Assembly: GCF_029892515.1 (NCBI RefSeq) | Contig: NZ_JARXVF010000001.1 | Span: 310,001-374,000 of the forward strand | Length of the DNA: 64,000 bases | DNA from: Pseudaminobacter soli (ex Li et al. 2025) | GTDB taxonomy: Bacteria; Pseudomonadota; Alphaproteobacteria; Rhizobiales; Rhizobiaceae | Reading direction: 5' to 3' | Shown: piece by piece, positions 53,140 to 62,150 of the stretch | How positions within the stretch are numbered: position 1 is the stretch's first letter | Layout of the letters: the number at the start of each line of letters is the position of its first letter | The notes under the pieces: generated by a model | Seen by the model: the letters and a program-made list of their open reading frames with translations, nothing else | Told to the model about the DNA's origin: nothing | Database searches by the model: none | Position numbers and translations under genes: made by a program

Positions 53140-54051
53140 GTGAAAATCACCATCAAGCAGATCGAAAGCTTCCTCGCCGTTGCCGAACTCGGCAATTTCT
53201 CGCGCGCGTCGAAGCGGCTCAACATCGCCCAGCCCGCGCTCTCCCAGGCGATCAAGGACCTCGAGGCGGAACTCGCCGTGCGCCTGTTCGACCGCACCAC
53301 GCGCCGCGTCGAACTGACCGACGCCGGGCGCGAATTCCGCAACTCTGCCGCCAAGGCGCTGGAAGAGCTGGAGCACGCCGTGGAAAGCGTGCACGAGCTG
53401 GCGGAGAGGCGGCGTGGCCGGTTGCGCATCGCCGCCCCGCCCCTTTTGGCGGCCGTCGTGCTGCCGCAGGCCATTGCGGAGTTCCAGAAGCGATACCCGG
53501 GCATCTCGGTCCAGCTGGCCGACGTCGGCACCGAACAGATCATCGACAGCGTACGCAGCGGCAAGGCCGATTGCGGCCTGGGCACCTTCTCGCCGGCGGA
53601 AGAGGGCATAGAGCGCGTGCCGCTGGTGCGGGACAGCCTGATGCTGTTTTGCGACCATCGCAGCCCGTTCAACGGCGCGATCTCCGTCCCCTGGCGTGAG
53701 CTGGAAGACCAGCCGCTGATCACCCTCACGCGCGACAGCGGCATCCGGCTTCTGGTGGAAGTCGGCTTCGAAGCGGCGGAGATAGCATTGAAACCCGCCT
53801 ATGAGGTGACCCAGGTCACCACCGCCATCGCTTTGGTCGAATCGGGCCTTGGCGTCGCGGTTCTGCCCACCTATGCGCTTGCCGCAGCGCGCTACCGCAA
53901 GGTCGTCGGCAAGCTGCTCACCGCCCCCAATATTTCCCGCGAGGTCTCGCTGATCCACGCCACAGGCCGGTCGGTCTCCCCGGCCGTCTCGGCTTTCGCC
54001 ACCATCGTGCGGCGCTATGCGCAGCAGCTCACGCCGCGCGAGACAAGCTGA
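53140..54051 (+). CDS. LysR family transcriptional regulator
   Basis: 303 residues from GTG 53140. The N-terminal winged helix is clear: IESFLAVAELGNFSRASKRL, then IAQPALSQAIKDLEAELAVRLFDR with the family's recognition helix. The rest is the periplasmic-binding-like effector domain (residues about 90-295). It is divergent from the CoxL-type gene, the standard arrangement for a LysR activator of a catabolic operon; the effector is probably the substrate or an intermediate of the pathway. Confidence 0.92.
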   Translation: MKITIKQIESFLAVAELGNFSRASKRLNIAQPALSQAIKDLEAELAVRLFDRTTRRVELTDAGREFRNSAAKALEELEHAVESVHELAERRRGRLRIAAPPLLAAVVLPQAIAEFQKRYPGISVQLADVGTEQIIDSVRSGKADCGLGTFSPAEEGIERVPLVRDSLMLFCDHRSPFNGAISVPWRELEDQPLITLTRDSGIRLLVEVGFEAAEIALKPAYEVTQVTTAIALVESGLGVAVLPTYALAAARYRKVVGKLLTAPNISREVSLIHATGRSVSPAVSAFATIVRRYAQQLTPRETS

Positions 54052-54060
54052 AGCGAAACG

Positions 54061-54930
54061 TCAGCCTTTGATCAGCTGAACCAGCATGCGCGACAGCTCG
54101 GTGTCCTCCGAGGCGAGATCGAGCAGCACATCGAAGTGGTTGCGCCCCTTGGTCTCAATAAGCTGCGAGGGAAACCCGGCCGCACGCCAAAGACGGTCAT
54201 ATTCCATCGACTGCCGCTTGAAGCCAGCGGGCTCGCCGCCGGCATAGGCGACCACGATGGGGCAGCCGACGCGCGGCATATTGGCCGCGGGGCTCAGCCG
54301 CTCCACCATGCCGTCATCCAGCTTGATCCAGCCCTGCACGAAGGATTTGGCGATCGGGGCCAAATGGAACAGGCCGCTGATCGGCATGGCGCCCCTGATG
54401 ACGTTCTCCGGAATGCCGAATACGTCGTGCCAGCCACCGGACAGAACCGCGCCCGTCAGATGGCCGCCGGCGGAGCTTCCGCCGACATAGATCCGGTCAG
54501 GGTCGATCCCATAGGCACGCCCGTTCTTCCAAAGAAGGCTCACGGCCGCGCGCACTTCTCGCACGATTTCTTCCAGCGTGACCTCGGGCGCCAGCCTGTA
54601 GTCGACCACGGCGGTGGCGATGCCGTGGCTTGCGAGCATGCCGGCCATGAAGGCGGAATCGTGCTTGGAGAGCATCCGCCAGTACCCGCCATGGATGAAC
54701 ACAAAGACTGGGCGCAGCTCCGCCCCGGTGCCGTAGATGTCGATCGTCTGCCCGCTCTCGGCGTCATAGACGACGTCGAGATGGGTGGCGAGGCCGCGCA
54801 TCTCTTCCGAGCGGCGGCGGTATTTGCGCATCTCGGCCTCGAAAACCTCGGGCGTCACCGAGGCCCGCGCGCTGTAGTCGCGATCGATGATTTCCCGCGG
54901 CCAGCCGGCTTCTTCGGCAAGAACGCTCAT
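54061..54930 (-). CDS. Alpha/beta hydrolase, arylformamidase (BNA7/AFMID)-like
   Basis: 289 residues from ATG 54930, preceded by GGAG. It belongs to the HSL/arylformamidase-type alpha/beta hydrolases: oxyanion motif [10 protein letters not shown], nucleophile Ser in GGSSAGGH, acid and His towards the C terminus (GRNHFDVL). The HGGYW motif is that of yeast BNA7 and animal kynurenine formamidase. It starts with the helical [26 protein letters not shown] found in this branch. N-formylkynurenine-type amide cleavage is plausible because a 3-hydroxyanthranilate dioxygenase gene is in the neighbouring cluster. It converges with the LysR gene, nine bases between the stops. Confidence 0.85.
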   Translation of the reverse strand: MSVLAEEAGWPREIIDRDYSARASVTPEVFEAEMRKYRRRSEEMRGLATHLDVVYDAESGQTIDIYGTGAELRPVFVFIHGGYWRMLSKHDSAFMAGMLASHGIATAVVDYRLAPEVTLEEIVREVRAAVSLLWKNGRAYGIDPDRIYVGGSSAGGHLTGAVLSGGWHDVFGIPENVIRGAMPISGLFHLAPIAKSFVQGWIKLDDGMVERLSPAANMPRVGCPIVVAYAGGEPAGFKRQSMEYDRLWRAAGFPSQLIETKGRNHFDVLLDLASEDTELSRMLVQLIKG

Positions 54931-54958
54931 ACGCAACTCCGTTTTCGATTCCTGGCCG

Positions 54959-55078
54959 TCAGCCTACGAAAGCGCGAATGACGTCAGCCACCACTTTCGG
55001 CTGTTCCAGCGTCGGGAAATGCGTCCGGCCCGTCGCGCCGAGCGTCGCTGCGACCACCGAAACACCCCCACTGGAAGG
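54959..55078 (-). pseudogene. C-terminal fragment of an alpha/beta hydrolase
   Basis: Read on the minus strand, the 40 codons up to the TGA at 54959-54961 end in [21 protein letters not shown] plus VG, the catalytic-histidine tail of a small alpha/beta hydrolase. Upstream of about 55078 the similarity stops and ftsK-related sequence begins on the other strand. No start codon or nucleophile motif is present, so this is a truncated gene. It lies just upstream of the arylformamidase-like gene and may be what is left of its operon partner. Confidence 0.6.
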
Positions 55079-55145
55079 ATCTGTTAACCACTCGCTTCCT
55101 ATTGCTCAACGGACATCTCCTCGGCGAATCTTGAGTACAGGATCC

Positions 55146-58028
55146 ATGACCTTCCATCGAACCTACCTTTCGCCCTTGGCTTCGCATGTTGAAGGCGAGG
55201 CAGATCGTATTGAAGACAGGCGCAATGCGCCGAACGGTGCGCCGCACGCGGCGGCAGCCGGCCGCAATCCGAAGCTCGACCCGCGCAAAGCGGCTCAGGC
55301 GAAGGCTGCCACGGCCGAAAATTATTTTGTCCATTCCACCATGCAGGATCACTTCTTCCTGGCACCCAACGTCCGCTTCACCCGCACGCCCGAGCGCGAG
55401 TTGATGGAGCGCCGTTCGCCTCAGGGCGAAACCGAGATCGTGCAACCACAGACGAATGCCATGAACGCCACTTCGCGTCAGCCTACCACGCAGCCCGCCC
55501 CAACCGCTTCAACGCCCACGCCAATGCCCATCGCATCCGCCCCTTCCATATCGACGCCAAGCCGTCCGTCTGCAGCACAAGTCGCTCAGCCGGCAGTTGG
55601 CACCGGAAAGCCTGGAGCGTCGGCGACGCCGGCCGGCAAAGCCCCTTCGCTGCACCGCGTCGTGGAAATGGCGCAGGTCCTGCCGTCGGTCGCCCAGGCA
55701 ACTCTCCCGGCAGCGACCGCAGCACCGCGGGCAGCGCCCCAGGAGCCCGCTCATCAACCCGAAGTCGCGCTGTTCGAAACGGCCAAAACCGAAAACACCC
55801 GATGGTCCTTCCTTTCGGACCACGCCTTCTTCGAATTCGTGTCGCCTGTGGCCATGGATGAGCCGACGCTCATTCCGCTGAACGCCGGCGTCTCCGTGAC
55901 CTGGAGCCAGCAGCAATTCCGTTCGGCAGCAACCGAGATCGCCGCGCTTTATCGCGTCATCGAATGCCACCCCGCCGCGCAGGCCGCCCCTGCCCTGCCG
56001 GAAGTAGTGGTCTCGCCAGTTGCAGCCGATAAGAGCGAGCAAACGCTTGAAGCCTGCGCAACCGAAGCCGTACAGCTCACGCCAGCTGCCGTCATAGCGT
56101 CCAGCGTCACAGCCCCTGTCTTGGCTCCGGCCGTCGCAGCCCCTGTGGAGGCGGCTACCGCGCCGGCGGAGGTAGCGATAACGACGACCGCAATCGAAAC
56201 CGTCACTGTCCCGCCAGCCGAAGCTGTCGCGGCCCCTGCGGTGGAAGCCGTGGCTGTGCCCGTAGTGGAAGCCGCTGCGACTCCGGCCGTGGAAATTGTG
56301 GCGGCTCCGGTTGTGGAAGTTGCGGCGGTCCCGGTGGCGGAAGCGGCTGCAGCCCCTGTTGCGGAGAAGGAAGTCGCTCCCGAACCGGCCAGGAAAGTGG
56401 AAATCACCATGCCGGTTCCGACCGCGCGCACGACGCTGCCGCCAGTCGGCGGTGCGACGCAGCCCGGCGCGGTCGACGGCTATGCGCTTCCTTCCGAACA
56501 CCTCCTGCAGGAACCGCCGGCGGGACAAGGTTTTTACATGTCGCAAGAGCGGCTCGAGCAGAATGCCGACTTACTGGAAAGCGTGCTCGAAGACTTTGGC
56601 GTGCGCGGCGAGATCATCCATGTCCGCCCCGGCCCGGTCGTGACGCTCTACGAATTCGAGCCGGCGCCGGGCGTGAAATCCTCCCGCGTGATCGGCCTTG
56701 CCGACGACATCGCTCGCTCCATGTCGGCCATTTCCGCACGCGTCGCAGTCGTGCCCGGCCGCAACGTCATCGGCATCGAATTGCCGAACGAGACGCGCGA
56801 AACGGTCTATTTCCGCGAGCTGATCGAATCGGACGACTTCCGCAAGACCAGCTGCAAGCTGGCGCTCTGCCTGGGCAAGACGATCGGCGGCGAGCCGGTG
56901 ATTGCCGAGCTTGCGAAGATGCCGCATCTGCTCGTCGCCGGCACCACCGGCTCGGGCAAGTCGGTGGCGATCAACACCATGATTCTGTCGCTGCTCTACC
57001 GCATGACGCCGGAAGAGTGCCGGCTAATCATGGTCGACCCGAAGATGCTGGAACTCTCTGTCTATGACGGCATCCCGCATTTGCTGACGCCCGTGGTCAC
57101 CGACCCCAAAAAGGCCGTGACGGCGCTGAAGTGGGCCGTGCGCGAGATGGAGGATCGCTATCGCAAGATGGCGAAGCTCGGGGTGCGCAACATCGACGGC
57201 TACAACCAACGTGCCGCTGTCGCCCGCGAAAATGGCGAGGTCGTCGTCATGCAGGTGCAGACCGGTTTTGAGAAAGGCACGGGCGCGCCGCTGTTCGAGG
57301 AGCAGGAAATCGACCTGGCACCGATGCCCTATATCGTCGTCATCGTCGACGAGATGGCCGATCTGATGATGGTGGCCGGCAAGGAAATCGAAGGCGCCAT
57401 CCAGCGTCTGGCGCAGATGGCGCGCGCGGCCGGCATCCACCTGATCATGGCCACGCAGCGTCCTTCGGTCGACGTCATTACCGGCACGATAAAGGCGAAC
57501 TTCCCCACCCGCATCTCCTTCCAGGTGACGTCGAAGATCGACAGCCGCACCATTCTGGGCGAACAAGGCGCCGAGCAGCTGCTGGGTCAGGGCGACATGC
57601 TGCACATGGCAGGCGGCGGGCGCATAGCCCGTGTCCACGGCCCGTTCGTTTCGGACGCCGAGGTCGAGCATGTCGTTGCGCATCTGAAGGCCCAGGGTCG
57701 CCCCGAATACCTCGAAACGGTCACGGCCGACGAGGACGACGAGGAGCCCGAAGCCGAACAGGCACCTGTCTTCGACAAGGGTTCCGTTGCCGCCGAGGAT
57801 GCGGACACGATCTATGACGAGGCGGTGAAGGTGGTGCTGCGCGACAAGAAATGCTCCACCTCCTATATCCAGCGCCGCCTTGGCATCGGCTACAACCGCG
57901 CAGCCTCGCTGGTCGAGCGCATGGAAAAGGAAGGCATCGTCGGCGCGCCCAACCATGTCGGCAAGCGCGAGATCCTTCTGGGTCGCCGCGACCATGCCGG
58001 CGGACCGGACAAGGACGATATGGATTGA
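55146..58028 (+). CDS. FtsK/SpoIIIE-type DNA translocase without N-terminal membrane domain
   Basis: 960 residues from ATG 55146. The C-terminal half is a complete FtsK motor: alpha domain (about residues 465-560), Walker [14 protein letters not shown] (about 598-610), Walker [14 protein letters not shown] (about 729-741), [22 protein letters not shown] (in two parts), and a gamma winged helix (about 884-940, [21 protein letters not shown]) that in FtsK reads KOPS sites. Residues 1-440 hold no transmembrane helices, unlike standard FtsK with four; they are Pro/Ala-rich and include a repeat block. It may be a second, soluble FtsK paralogue that pumps DNA in chromosome segregation. It appears to be a single-gene unit. 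Confidence 0.92.
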   Translation: MTFHRTYLSPLASHVEGEADRIEDRRNAPNGAPHAAAAGRNPKLDPRKAAQAKAATAENYFVHSTMQDHFFLAPNVRFTRTPERELMERRSPQGETEIVQPQTNAMNATSRQPTTQPAPTASTPTPMPIASAPSISTPSRPSAAQVAQPAVGTGKPGASATPAGKAPSLHRVVEMAQVLPSVAQATLPAATAAPRAAPQEPAHQPEVALFETAKTENTRWSFLSDHAFFEFVSPVAMDEPTLIPLNAGVSVTWSQQQFRSAATEIAALYRVIECHPAAQAAPALPEVVVSPVAADKSEQTLEACATEAVQLTPAAVIASSVTAPVLAPAVAAPVEAATAPAEVAITTTAIETVTVPPAEAVAAPAVEAVAVPVVEAAATPAVEIVAAPVVEVAAVPVAEAAAAPVAEKEVAPEPARKVEITMPVPTARTTLPPVGGATQPGAVDGYALPSEHLLQEPPAGQGFYMSQERLEQNADLLESVLEDFGVRGEIIHVRPGPVVTLYEFEPAPGVKSSRVIGLADDIARSMSAISARVAVVPGRNVIGIELPNETRETVYFRELIESDDFRKTSCKLALCLGKTIGGEPVIAELAKMPHLLVAGTTGSGKSVAINTMILSLLYRMTPEECRLIMVDPKMLELSVYDGIPHLLTPVVTDPKKAVTALKWAVREMEDRYRKMAKLGVRNIDGYNQRAAVARENGEVVVMQVQTGFEKGTGAPLFEEQEIDLAPMPYIVVIVDEMADLMMVAGKEIEGAIQRLAQMARAAGIHLIMATQRPSVDVITGTIKANFPTRISFQVTSKIDSRTILGEQGAEQLLGQGDMLHMAGGGRIARVHGPFVSDAEVEHVVAHLKAQGRPEYLETVTADEDDEEPEAEQAPVFDKGSVAAEDADTIYDEAVKVVLRDKKCSTSYIQRRLGIGYNRAASLVERMEKEGIVGAPNHVGKREILLGRRDHAGGPDKDDMD
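56097..56400 (+). repeat. Low-complexity Val-Ala-Pro-Glu repeat within the ftsK-like gene
   Basis: About 100 codons in the linker encode near-periodic units such as [20 protein letters not shown] and variants of V-A-A-P-x-x-E. The DNA repeats GCC/GTG/GAA patterns at roughly 24-base spacing. It probably forms an extended flexible linker; its length is likely to vary between strains. Confidence 0.7.
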
Positions 58029-58036
58029 TCGGCGGC

Positions 58037-58057
58037 GGGGGCGCTTCTGCCGCCCCC
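58037..58057. terminator. GC-rich hairpin after the ftsK-like gene
   Basis: GGGGGCG (58037-58043) pairs with CGCCCCC (58051-58057) around seven bases, starting nine bases after the stop. There is no T run, so termination is only suggested. Confidence 0.4.
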
Positions 58058-58266
58058 TGCCCTATCTGCCAGGCCGGCAGACCGGCGGATCCTTGCGATT
58101 TCGCGAGAGCTGCCCCTCCCCTGGCGCGCTTCAAGTTCAGCGCGCCCGAACTTGTCCGATCGCTGTGAAGGCTTATACTCCGGCGCGGCTGTGGGAGGCC
58201 GATCAGGGACTCGCCTGAGCAGGCTTTTCACCGACATCAGGACCGGGAACGAAAGGGGCGTCATAG

Positions 58267-58944
58267 GTGGATGTGCAGCAGGCCAACGATGCCGTCGATC
58301 CCGCTTTCGCGCCGGTTCACCAGCAGGTCTACCAGACACTGCGCGAGAACCTGATAACCGGCCGCTTTTCGCCCGGCGAAGCCATCAGCCTGCGCAGCAT
58401 CAGCGAGATGCTGGACGTGGGCATGATGCCCGCGCGAGAAGCCATCCGGCGGCTAGCCGCTGAAAATGCGCTGGAGATCCAGCAGAACCGCCGCGTTTGC
58501 GTACCCCGGCTCACCCTGCCCCGCTTCGAAGAACTGATGCTGGCGCGGGTGGCCCTCGAGCCGATCTGCGCGGCGCGCGCGCTTCCCTATGTGGACGCCG
58601 CCCGGCTCGAACGGATGATCGCTTTCGACACGGAGATGAACGAGAGCTACCGTTCCGGCAGCGCCGACGCCTACATGCTGACCAACTACCGCTTCCACTT
58701 CGAACTCTACCGGGCCGGAGGGTCCGAAGTGCTGGTGCCGCTGCTCGAAAGCATCTGGGTTCAGTTCGGACCATTCATGCGAACGGTCTACAATCTCGTC
58801 GAAGCCACCAACGTCATCGACAAGCACACCATCGCCATCGACGCGATCCGCCGAAAGGATGCCGAAGCTCTAAAGCTTGCGATCCACGCCGACATTCTCG
58901 ACAGTGTCTATCTTCTGCGCCAGACCTTGCACGACGACGCTTGA
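58267..58944 (+). CDS. GntR family regulator (FadR/FCD type)
   Basis: 225 residues from GTG 58267, with GAAAGGGG upstream. The winged-helix domain (residues about 18-85) shows VYQTLRENLITGRFSPGEAI, LRSISEMLDVGMMPAREAIRRL and a wing. The C-terminal FCD domain has metal-site histidines as in HFELYRAGG, DKHTIAIDAI and AIHADIL, so it binds a metal and probably an organic acid. Its stop is 18 bases from the stop of a convergent dehydrogenase gene. It is the obvious candidate to control the surrounding 59-64 kb catabolic genes. Confidence 0.9.
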   Translation: MDVQQANDAVDPAFAPVHQQVYQTLRENLITGRFSPGEAISLRSISEMLDVGMMPAREAIRRLAAENALEIQQNRRVCVPRLTLPRFEELMLARVALEPICAARALPYVDAARLERMIAFDTEMNESYRSGSADAYMLTNYRFHFELYRAGGSEVLVPLLESIWVQFGPFMRTVYNLVEATNVIDKHTIAIDAIRRKDAEALKLAIHADILDSVYLLRQTLHDDA

Positions 58945-58962
58945 GGGGTGCAGTAGCCGGAA

Positions 58963-59718
58963 CTAGCCCTTGCGCTCCTGCAGGATGTTGCCGCCGTCCA
59001 CCACCAGAACCGAGCCGTTGACGTAGCTCGCTCCGTCGGAGGTGAGGAAGACCACGGCGGCAGCGATCTCGTCGGGCGAGCCCGCCCTGCCAGGAGGCGT
59101 ACGACGCGCGGCTTCGCGCTCTTCCGACGTCGAGGCACCGGTTTCGACCCATCCTGGCGCGACCGCGTTCACCGTGATCCCATGGCGGGCGACCTCCAGC
59201 GCGAGCGCATGGGTCAGGCCCACCATTCCGGCCTTGGCGGCTGAATAGGCCGACTCGCCTTCGTTCGACACATAAGGGCCGGTGACCGACGCGATATTGA
59301 CCACGCGGCCATGACCGTTCTCGACCATCTTGGGCAGAAAGGCGCGCGTGACCAGAAATGCCGTCTTCAGGCTGACGTCGATCCCCCGATTCCAGTCGCT
59401 CTCGGTCAACTCCATGAACAGTTTCTGGACGGCCGGCTGCGCGGCGGTTCCCATTCCCGCATTGTTGACGAGGATGTCGACGTCGCCGATCTCCGCATGC
59501 AGGCGCTCGACCTGTGCGGCATCGGTCAAGTCCGCGGCGGCTGCCTTGACCCCAATACCTTCCGCGCGAAGCTCCTCTGCCCGCTCGAAGATGCGATTGG
59601 AGGACGACGTGATGGCAACCGACAGCCCGGCCTTGGCCAGGGAGCGTACGATCGCAATGCCGATGCCGTCGGGCGCGCCCGCGCCGGTGACGAGTGCGGT
59701 TCTGGATTTCGGTTGCAT
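58963..59718 (-). CDS. Short-chain dehydrogenase/reductase, copy 1
   Basis: 251 residues from ATG 59718, with GGAGGAG upstream; the longer frame reading back into the second dehydrogenase is a shadow. Classical SDR: cofactor motif TGAGAPDGIGIA (the Gly spacing has an insert), NNAG, catalytic Ser in NIASVTG, and YSAAKAG with the Tyr-x-x-x-Lys pair. C-terminal VNGSVLVVDGG is typical of FabG-like enzymes. It would oxidise an alcohol or reduce a ketone with NAD(P). The next upstream gene on the strand is a second SDR 23 bases away. Confidence 0.92.
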   Translation of the reverse strand: MQPKSRTALVTGAGAPDGIGIAIVRSLAKAGLSVAITSSSNRIFERAEELRAEGIGVKAAAADLTDAAQVERLHAEIGDVDILVNNAGMGTAAQPAVQKLFMELTESDWNRGIDVSLKTAFLVTRAFLPKMVENGHGRVVNIASVTGPYVSNEGESAYSAAKAGMVGLTHALALEVARHGITVNAVAPGWVETGASTSEEREAARRTPPGRAGSPDEIAAAVVFLTSDGASYVNGSVLVVDGGNILQERKG

Positions 59719-59741
59719 GGATACTCCTCCCTGGTGCTGGC

Positions 59742-60512
59742 TCAATAGCCCGCGGTCACGCCGAAATCGATCGGCAGCGCCGTGCCGGTGATTGGCGCAG
59801 CGACCGGCTGGCAAAGAAAATGGATCAGCGACGCAATCTCCTCGACCTTGATGAAGCGGGCCGCATCGCCCTGCGGGTAATGCGACAGGAGCTTGCGCTT
59901 GTAGCCATCCGGATCGCCACCGCCATAGGTCGTGGCCTGGTATTCGATCATCGGCGTTGCGACATCGGCCGGGCACACGGCATTGACCCGCACGCCATGC
60001 GGCGCAAGTTCCAGCGCAAGCGCCTTGGTCAGCAGGACCAAGCCGCCCTTGGAGGCGCAATAGACAGCCGCGCCGTTGTTGCCGACCAGGCCCGCATCCG
60101 ACGAAATGTTCACGATCACTCCGCGCGAGGCGATCAGGTGAGGCGTAGCCGCCGCGATCAGGAAGAACGCGCCCTTGAGGTTGATGTCGAGCACGCGGTC
60201 CCAGTCCTGCTCGCTGACATCCGCGGATGGGCCTTCGAGCCAGACGCCCGCCGCATTGACCAGCACGTCGATGCCGCCGCCCCATTCCGCAGCCGCAGCG
60301 ACCGCCTCCTTGCATGCCTCGACAGAGCGAATGTCGAAGGCGAGACACAGCGCCTCACCGCCGGCTGCCTCGATCCGCTCCTTTGCCTCGTCGAGCCTTG
60401 GGCCTGCGAGGTCCGCGACCACGATGCGGTTGCCGTCAGCCGCAAAGCGCAGCGCGGTTGCGATGCCCATCCCGCCCGCGCCACCTGCAATCATCACCGT
60501 CTTGCGCGACAT
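59742..60512 (-). CDS. Short-chain dehydrogenase/reductase, copy 2
   Basis: 256 residues from ATG 60512, with GGAGGAG upstream. The cofactor motif is AGGAGGMGIA, then VNAAG, NISSDAG and YCASKGG with Tyr-x-x-x-Lys. An Asp after the second strand (VVADLAG) suggests NAD(H) rather than NADP(H). It is more distant from copy 1 than a recent duplication would be, so the two probably catalyse different steps of the same pathway. Confidence 0.92.
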   Translation of the reverse strand: MSRKTVMIAGGAGGMGIATALRFAADGNRIVVADLAGPRLDEAKERIEAAGGEALCLAFDIRSVEACKEAVAAAAEWGGGIDVLVNAAGVWLEGPSADVSEQDWDRVLDINLKGAFFLIAAATPHLIASRGVIVNISSDAGLVGNNGAAVYCASKGGLVLLTKALALELAPHGVRVNAVCPADVATPMIEYQATTYGGGDPDGYKRKLLSHYPQGDAARFIKVEEIASLIHFLCQPVAAPITGTALPIDFGVTAGY

Positions 60513-60622
60513 AGGCCCACTCCTCCACAGACTGTTTTTAGCAACGTCGGCACCGTGGCGCCGCCGCCCGTCAATTGCAAAATGCCCGCCGCGGTGCAAG
60601 CGCGACGGGCGCGTTTACAGCC

Positions 60623-62008
60623 TCACGCCACGGCCTTGGACGCAGCGAGTTCGCCGAGCACGTCGCGATAGGCGCGCACGAGCCCTTGCGCCTCATGCTC
60701 TTCCAGCGGAGGCGCAACGAGGATCATGTTGTGGAACGGCGTGACGAGAAAACCGCGGTTGAGCAAGGCCAGATGCAGCGCGGATTCGACAATCGAAGAA
60801 GCGGCAGCGCGCGCGTCCACGGCGTTGCGCACGGGTGAATCGGTAAAGACCACTTCGAGACGCGCCCCGACGCGTGTCACCGTCCAGGGCAGGCCGCAAT
60901 TGGCGATGGCAGCGCGCAGGCCTTCGTCGATCACGTCGGCCTGCCGCGCCATGCGGGCGTAGGTTTCGGCGGTCACGATCTGCTCAAGGCTTGCGCGCAG
61001 GCAGGCCAACTGCAGCGCGCTGCCGGAAAGCGTGGTTCCGATGCCCGAATGCCCCGACGTGTCGCGCGCCTTCCTTGCCTTGTCGAGGCGGGTCGCGACA
61101 TCGGCCGTCATGCCCCAGATGCTGACGGGAATTCCGCCGCCGATCGGCTTACCCATGACCAAAATGTCCGGCTCCAGGCCGTGCACTGCCGTATAGCCGC
61201 CGAGCCCCGACGAGATCGTGTGGGTTTCATCGAGCAACAGCAGAGTGCCCGTCTCGCGGGTCAGGCGGCGCAGGCTGTCATGAAAGCCTTCCTCAGGCAG
61301 GATCATGCCGCAATTGGTCATCACCGGTTCGGTCAGCACGCAAGCCACCTCGCCCGACGCAAGCGCCGCGCGCAGGGCCTCTTCGTCGTTGAACGGAATG
61401 GAAATTGTGTTCTCGCCAAGGTCGACCGCCTGCCCCAGCAGGCTCGCACGAGAGAGGGTCTTGCCGTCCACGAGATCGACAAGAGTTTCGTCGACCGAGC
61501 CATGATAGCAACCGTCGAACACCAGGATCTTGCGCCGCCCTGTAACGGCGCGGGCGGCGCGGATGGCGAAGCGGTTGGCATCGCTTGCAGTGGCGGCGAT
61601 CTGCCAGCGCGGCAGGCCGAAGCGCTCGACAAGCAGCGACGCCACCACGTCGGCATCGGCCGAAGGCAGCATGGTCGTCAGGCCACGATGCGCCACGCCT
61701 TCGAGGGCGCGCAAGATGGGCGCCGGGCCATGGCCGAACATCGCGCCGGTGTCGCCGAGGCACAAGTCAACAACCTCGTTGCCGTCAATGTCGATGAGCC
61801 TGACCCCGCTGGCCTTGTCGACGATCATGGGGAACGGCATCGGCCAATCGAGCATCCAGTGCATCGGCACACCATCGAAGAAGCCGTTGCCTGCCTGCGT
61901 GGACGCCAATGCCTTTGGACGCCGCTCAGTGTATATGCGAGTTTCGACGGACAACATGGCGCTGGCGCGAGCTTCGACCTCCGCCAAAGCTGGGTTTTGC
62001 AGGTTCAA
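60623..62008 (-). CDS. Class III aminotransferase (glutamate-1-semialdehyde aminotransferase-like)
   Basis: 461 residues from TTG 62008, set by GGAGGGG six bases upstream. It is a fold-type I PLP enzyme of the subgroup near glutamate-1-semialdehyde 2,1-aminomutase. Cofactor contacts: GDTGAMFGHGP, FDGCYHGSVDE, LLLLDETHTISSG with the Asp for the pyridine nitrogen, and the PLP lysine in LVMGKPIGGG. A haem-pathway role is unlikely since it sits among catabolic genes; a beta- or omega-amino acid aminotransferase is more probable. It is divergent from an amidase, so amide hydrolysis and transamination may be consecutive steps. Confidence 0.9.
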   Translation of the reverse strand: MNLQNPALAEVEARASAMLSVETRIYTERRPKALASTQAGNGFFDGVPMHWMLDWPMPFPMIVDKASGVRLIDIDGNEVVDLCLGDTGAMFGHGPAPILRALEGVAHRGLTTMLPSADADVVASLLVERFGLPRWQIAATASDANRFAIRAARAVTGRRKILVFDGCYHGSVDETLVDLVDGKTLSRASLLGQAVDLGENTISIPFNDEEALRAALASGEVACVLTEPVMTNCGMILPEEGFHDSLRRLTRETGTLLLLDETHTISSGLGGYTAVHGLEPDILVMGKPIGGGIPVSIWGMTADVATRLDKARKARDTSGHSGIGTTLSGSALQLACLRASLEQIVTAETYARMARQADVIDEGLRAAIANCGLPWTVTRVGARLEVVFTDSPVRNAVDARAAASSIVESALHLALLNRGFLVTPFHNMILVAPPLEEHEAQGLVRAYRDVLGELAASKAVA

Positions 62009-62030
62009 TTTATGCCCCTCCGATAAATCA

Positions 62031-62112
62031 TGATCACATTCGATATTTTGAGACCATTAGAATGTCAATGATACTGACATATCGTGATCATCATTCCACG
62101 CCATCGTGATCA
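62031..62112. promoter_or_regulatory. Dyad-rich divergent control region (three TGATCA boxes and an inverted repeat)
   Basis: TGATCA occurs at 62031-62036, 62085-62090 and 62107-62112, each in the wider form RTGATCAY. In addition ATGTCA (62062-62067) and TGACAT (62075-62080) form a perfect dyad around seven bases. The spacings and position between two divergent genes suggest cooperative binding of a regulator, most simply the GntR protein encoded at 58267-58944. Confidence 0.55.
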
Positions 62113-62150
62113 CAATGCCTTCCAACACGCCGCCATCACAGGACCGACCG

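Noticed and set aside
56097-56400. Possible CRISPR or tandem DNA repeat array
   Set aside because: The repetition is at the codon level within an open frame encoding a V-A-P-E linker; there are no uniform repeats with unique spacers. No CRISPR-like array was noticed elsewhere in the window.
57024-57995. 323-codon minus-strand frame in the ftsK-like gene
   Set aside because: Antisense to the motor domain, which has all catalytic motifs on the plus strand.
60623-62008. Identity as HemL (glutamate-1-semialdehyde aminomutase)
   Set aside because: Alphaproteobacteria normally make 5-aminolevulinate through ALA synthase, and the context is catabolic.
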